Below, one piece after another: positions 63,601 through 64,000 of a stretch of 64,000 nucleotides of DNA. Each line of letters opens with the position of its first letter. The first letter of the stretch is position 1. This DNA comes from Acestrorhynchus altus (taxonomy: Eukaryota; Chordata; Actinopteri; Characiformes; Acestrorhynchidae). The position numbers and the translations under genes are program-made. The DNA is taken from contig CM067511.1 in assembly GCA_034509495.1 (NCBI GenBank), positions 24,123,700 to 24,187,699 on the forward strand, in the 5' to 3' direction. The notes below the pieces were generated by a model, which saw only the letters and a list, made by a program, of their open reading frames with translations, was not told where the DNA came from and did not search any database.

Positions 63601-64000
63601 TTTGTCATATTCATGGTTCAAAAGGTACAACAGTTGCAATTCTCCAATTACTTCTGAACATAGGCTACATTTTGGGTCGTATAGGACGCGTCATTCAGTT
63701 GCAGCCTAGGCTTTGGGACGCAGCTTATGACTACAAAGTCTTATTCTGAAATCTGACAATTTAAAATCTTGGTCTGAGCTCTGACTCTATGACTACAAAG
63801 TCAGATTACAAAATCAGATTAAGATCACCCATCAGCAGGACCCCTAGCAGGTCTCCTACCTATTACCATTACATAATCTTTTTCCAGGCAAGGGATTTTA
63901 ATACTATTAATATTACATTCAAGCCCAGAAAAAAATGCAAACTAGTGGCTCTGGACCTTGAACTGCATCTGTGCAAACTGAGACTGCTTAGACTACAGCA
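60673..64000 (-). other. abr: abr intron, continues beyond window
   Basis: This sequence is upstream of the first exon found. No further exon with PH or PH-C2 linker similarity could be found up to 64000 on the minus strand, so the window ends inside this intron. No repeats with clear ends were recognised; the sequence is AT-rich. Confidence 0.7.

Noticed and set aside
60673..64000. Search for the next upstream abr exon (PH-C2 linker)
   Set aside because: No minus-strand frame with splice sites matching the expected ABR sequence was found, so the window appears to end in the intron.

Overview
The window is vertebrate nuclear DNA, most likely from a ray-finned fish and plausibly an otophysan (characin, catfish or electric-eel type; this narrower placement is inference). 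It contains split genes with GT-AG introns, very many (CA)n and (GA)n microsatellites, and fish-type DNA-transposon debris (Tc1/mariner, hAT-like and palindromic MITE-like elements). No bacterial, phage or CRISPR feature is visible.

Only one protein-coding gene can be supported. It is the 3' half of abr (active BCR-related; a RhoGEF/RhoGAP of the BCR family), on the minus strand. Ten coding exons were joined by hand with consistent phase: 60598-60672, 53366-53463, 53094-53225, 11497-11556, 11295-11404, 9722-9861, 8254-8388, 7856-7961, 5301-5451 and 3152-3241. Together they encode 364 complete residues plus a stop. They cover nearly all of the C2 domain and the whole RhoGAP domain, ending in the family's FSTDV C-terminus. 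The exons for the N-terminus, DH and PH domains would lie beyond position 64000.

Layout: 1-2235 is downstream flank. 2236-3151 is the probable 3' UTR. 3152-11556 is a compact cluster of seven exons (end of C2 plus RhoGAP). 11557-53093 is a single 41.5 kb intron filled with simple repeats, transposon remnants and some unique blocks. 53094-60672 holds three C2 exons. 60673-64000 is the next intron, incomplete.

The most interesting observation is a candidate alternative first exon at 24826-24981 inside the giant intron. It encodes 52 residues from a single in-frame ATG and ends in phase 0, which matches the phase-0 exon at 11556. If spliced there it gives a protein of about 315 residues that lacks DH, PH and most of C2 but keeps the complete RhoGAP domain. 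Other points are a GC-AG intron (53226-53365), a long (GT)n tract 9 nt inside a donor site (5222-5291), a four-unit X-box-like tandem repeat (58855-58925), and several transposon-derived elements with recognisable inverted ends.

Family comparisons come from memory of vertebrate ABR/BCR proteins; no database search was run.
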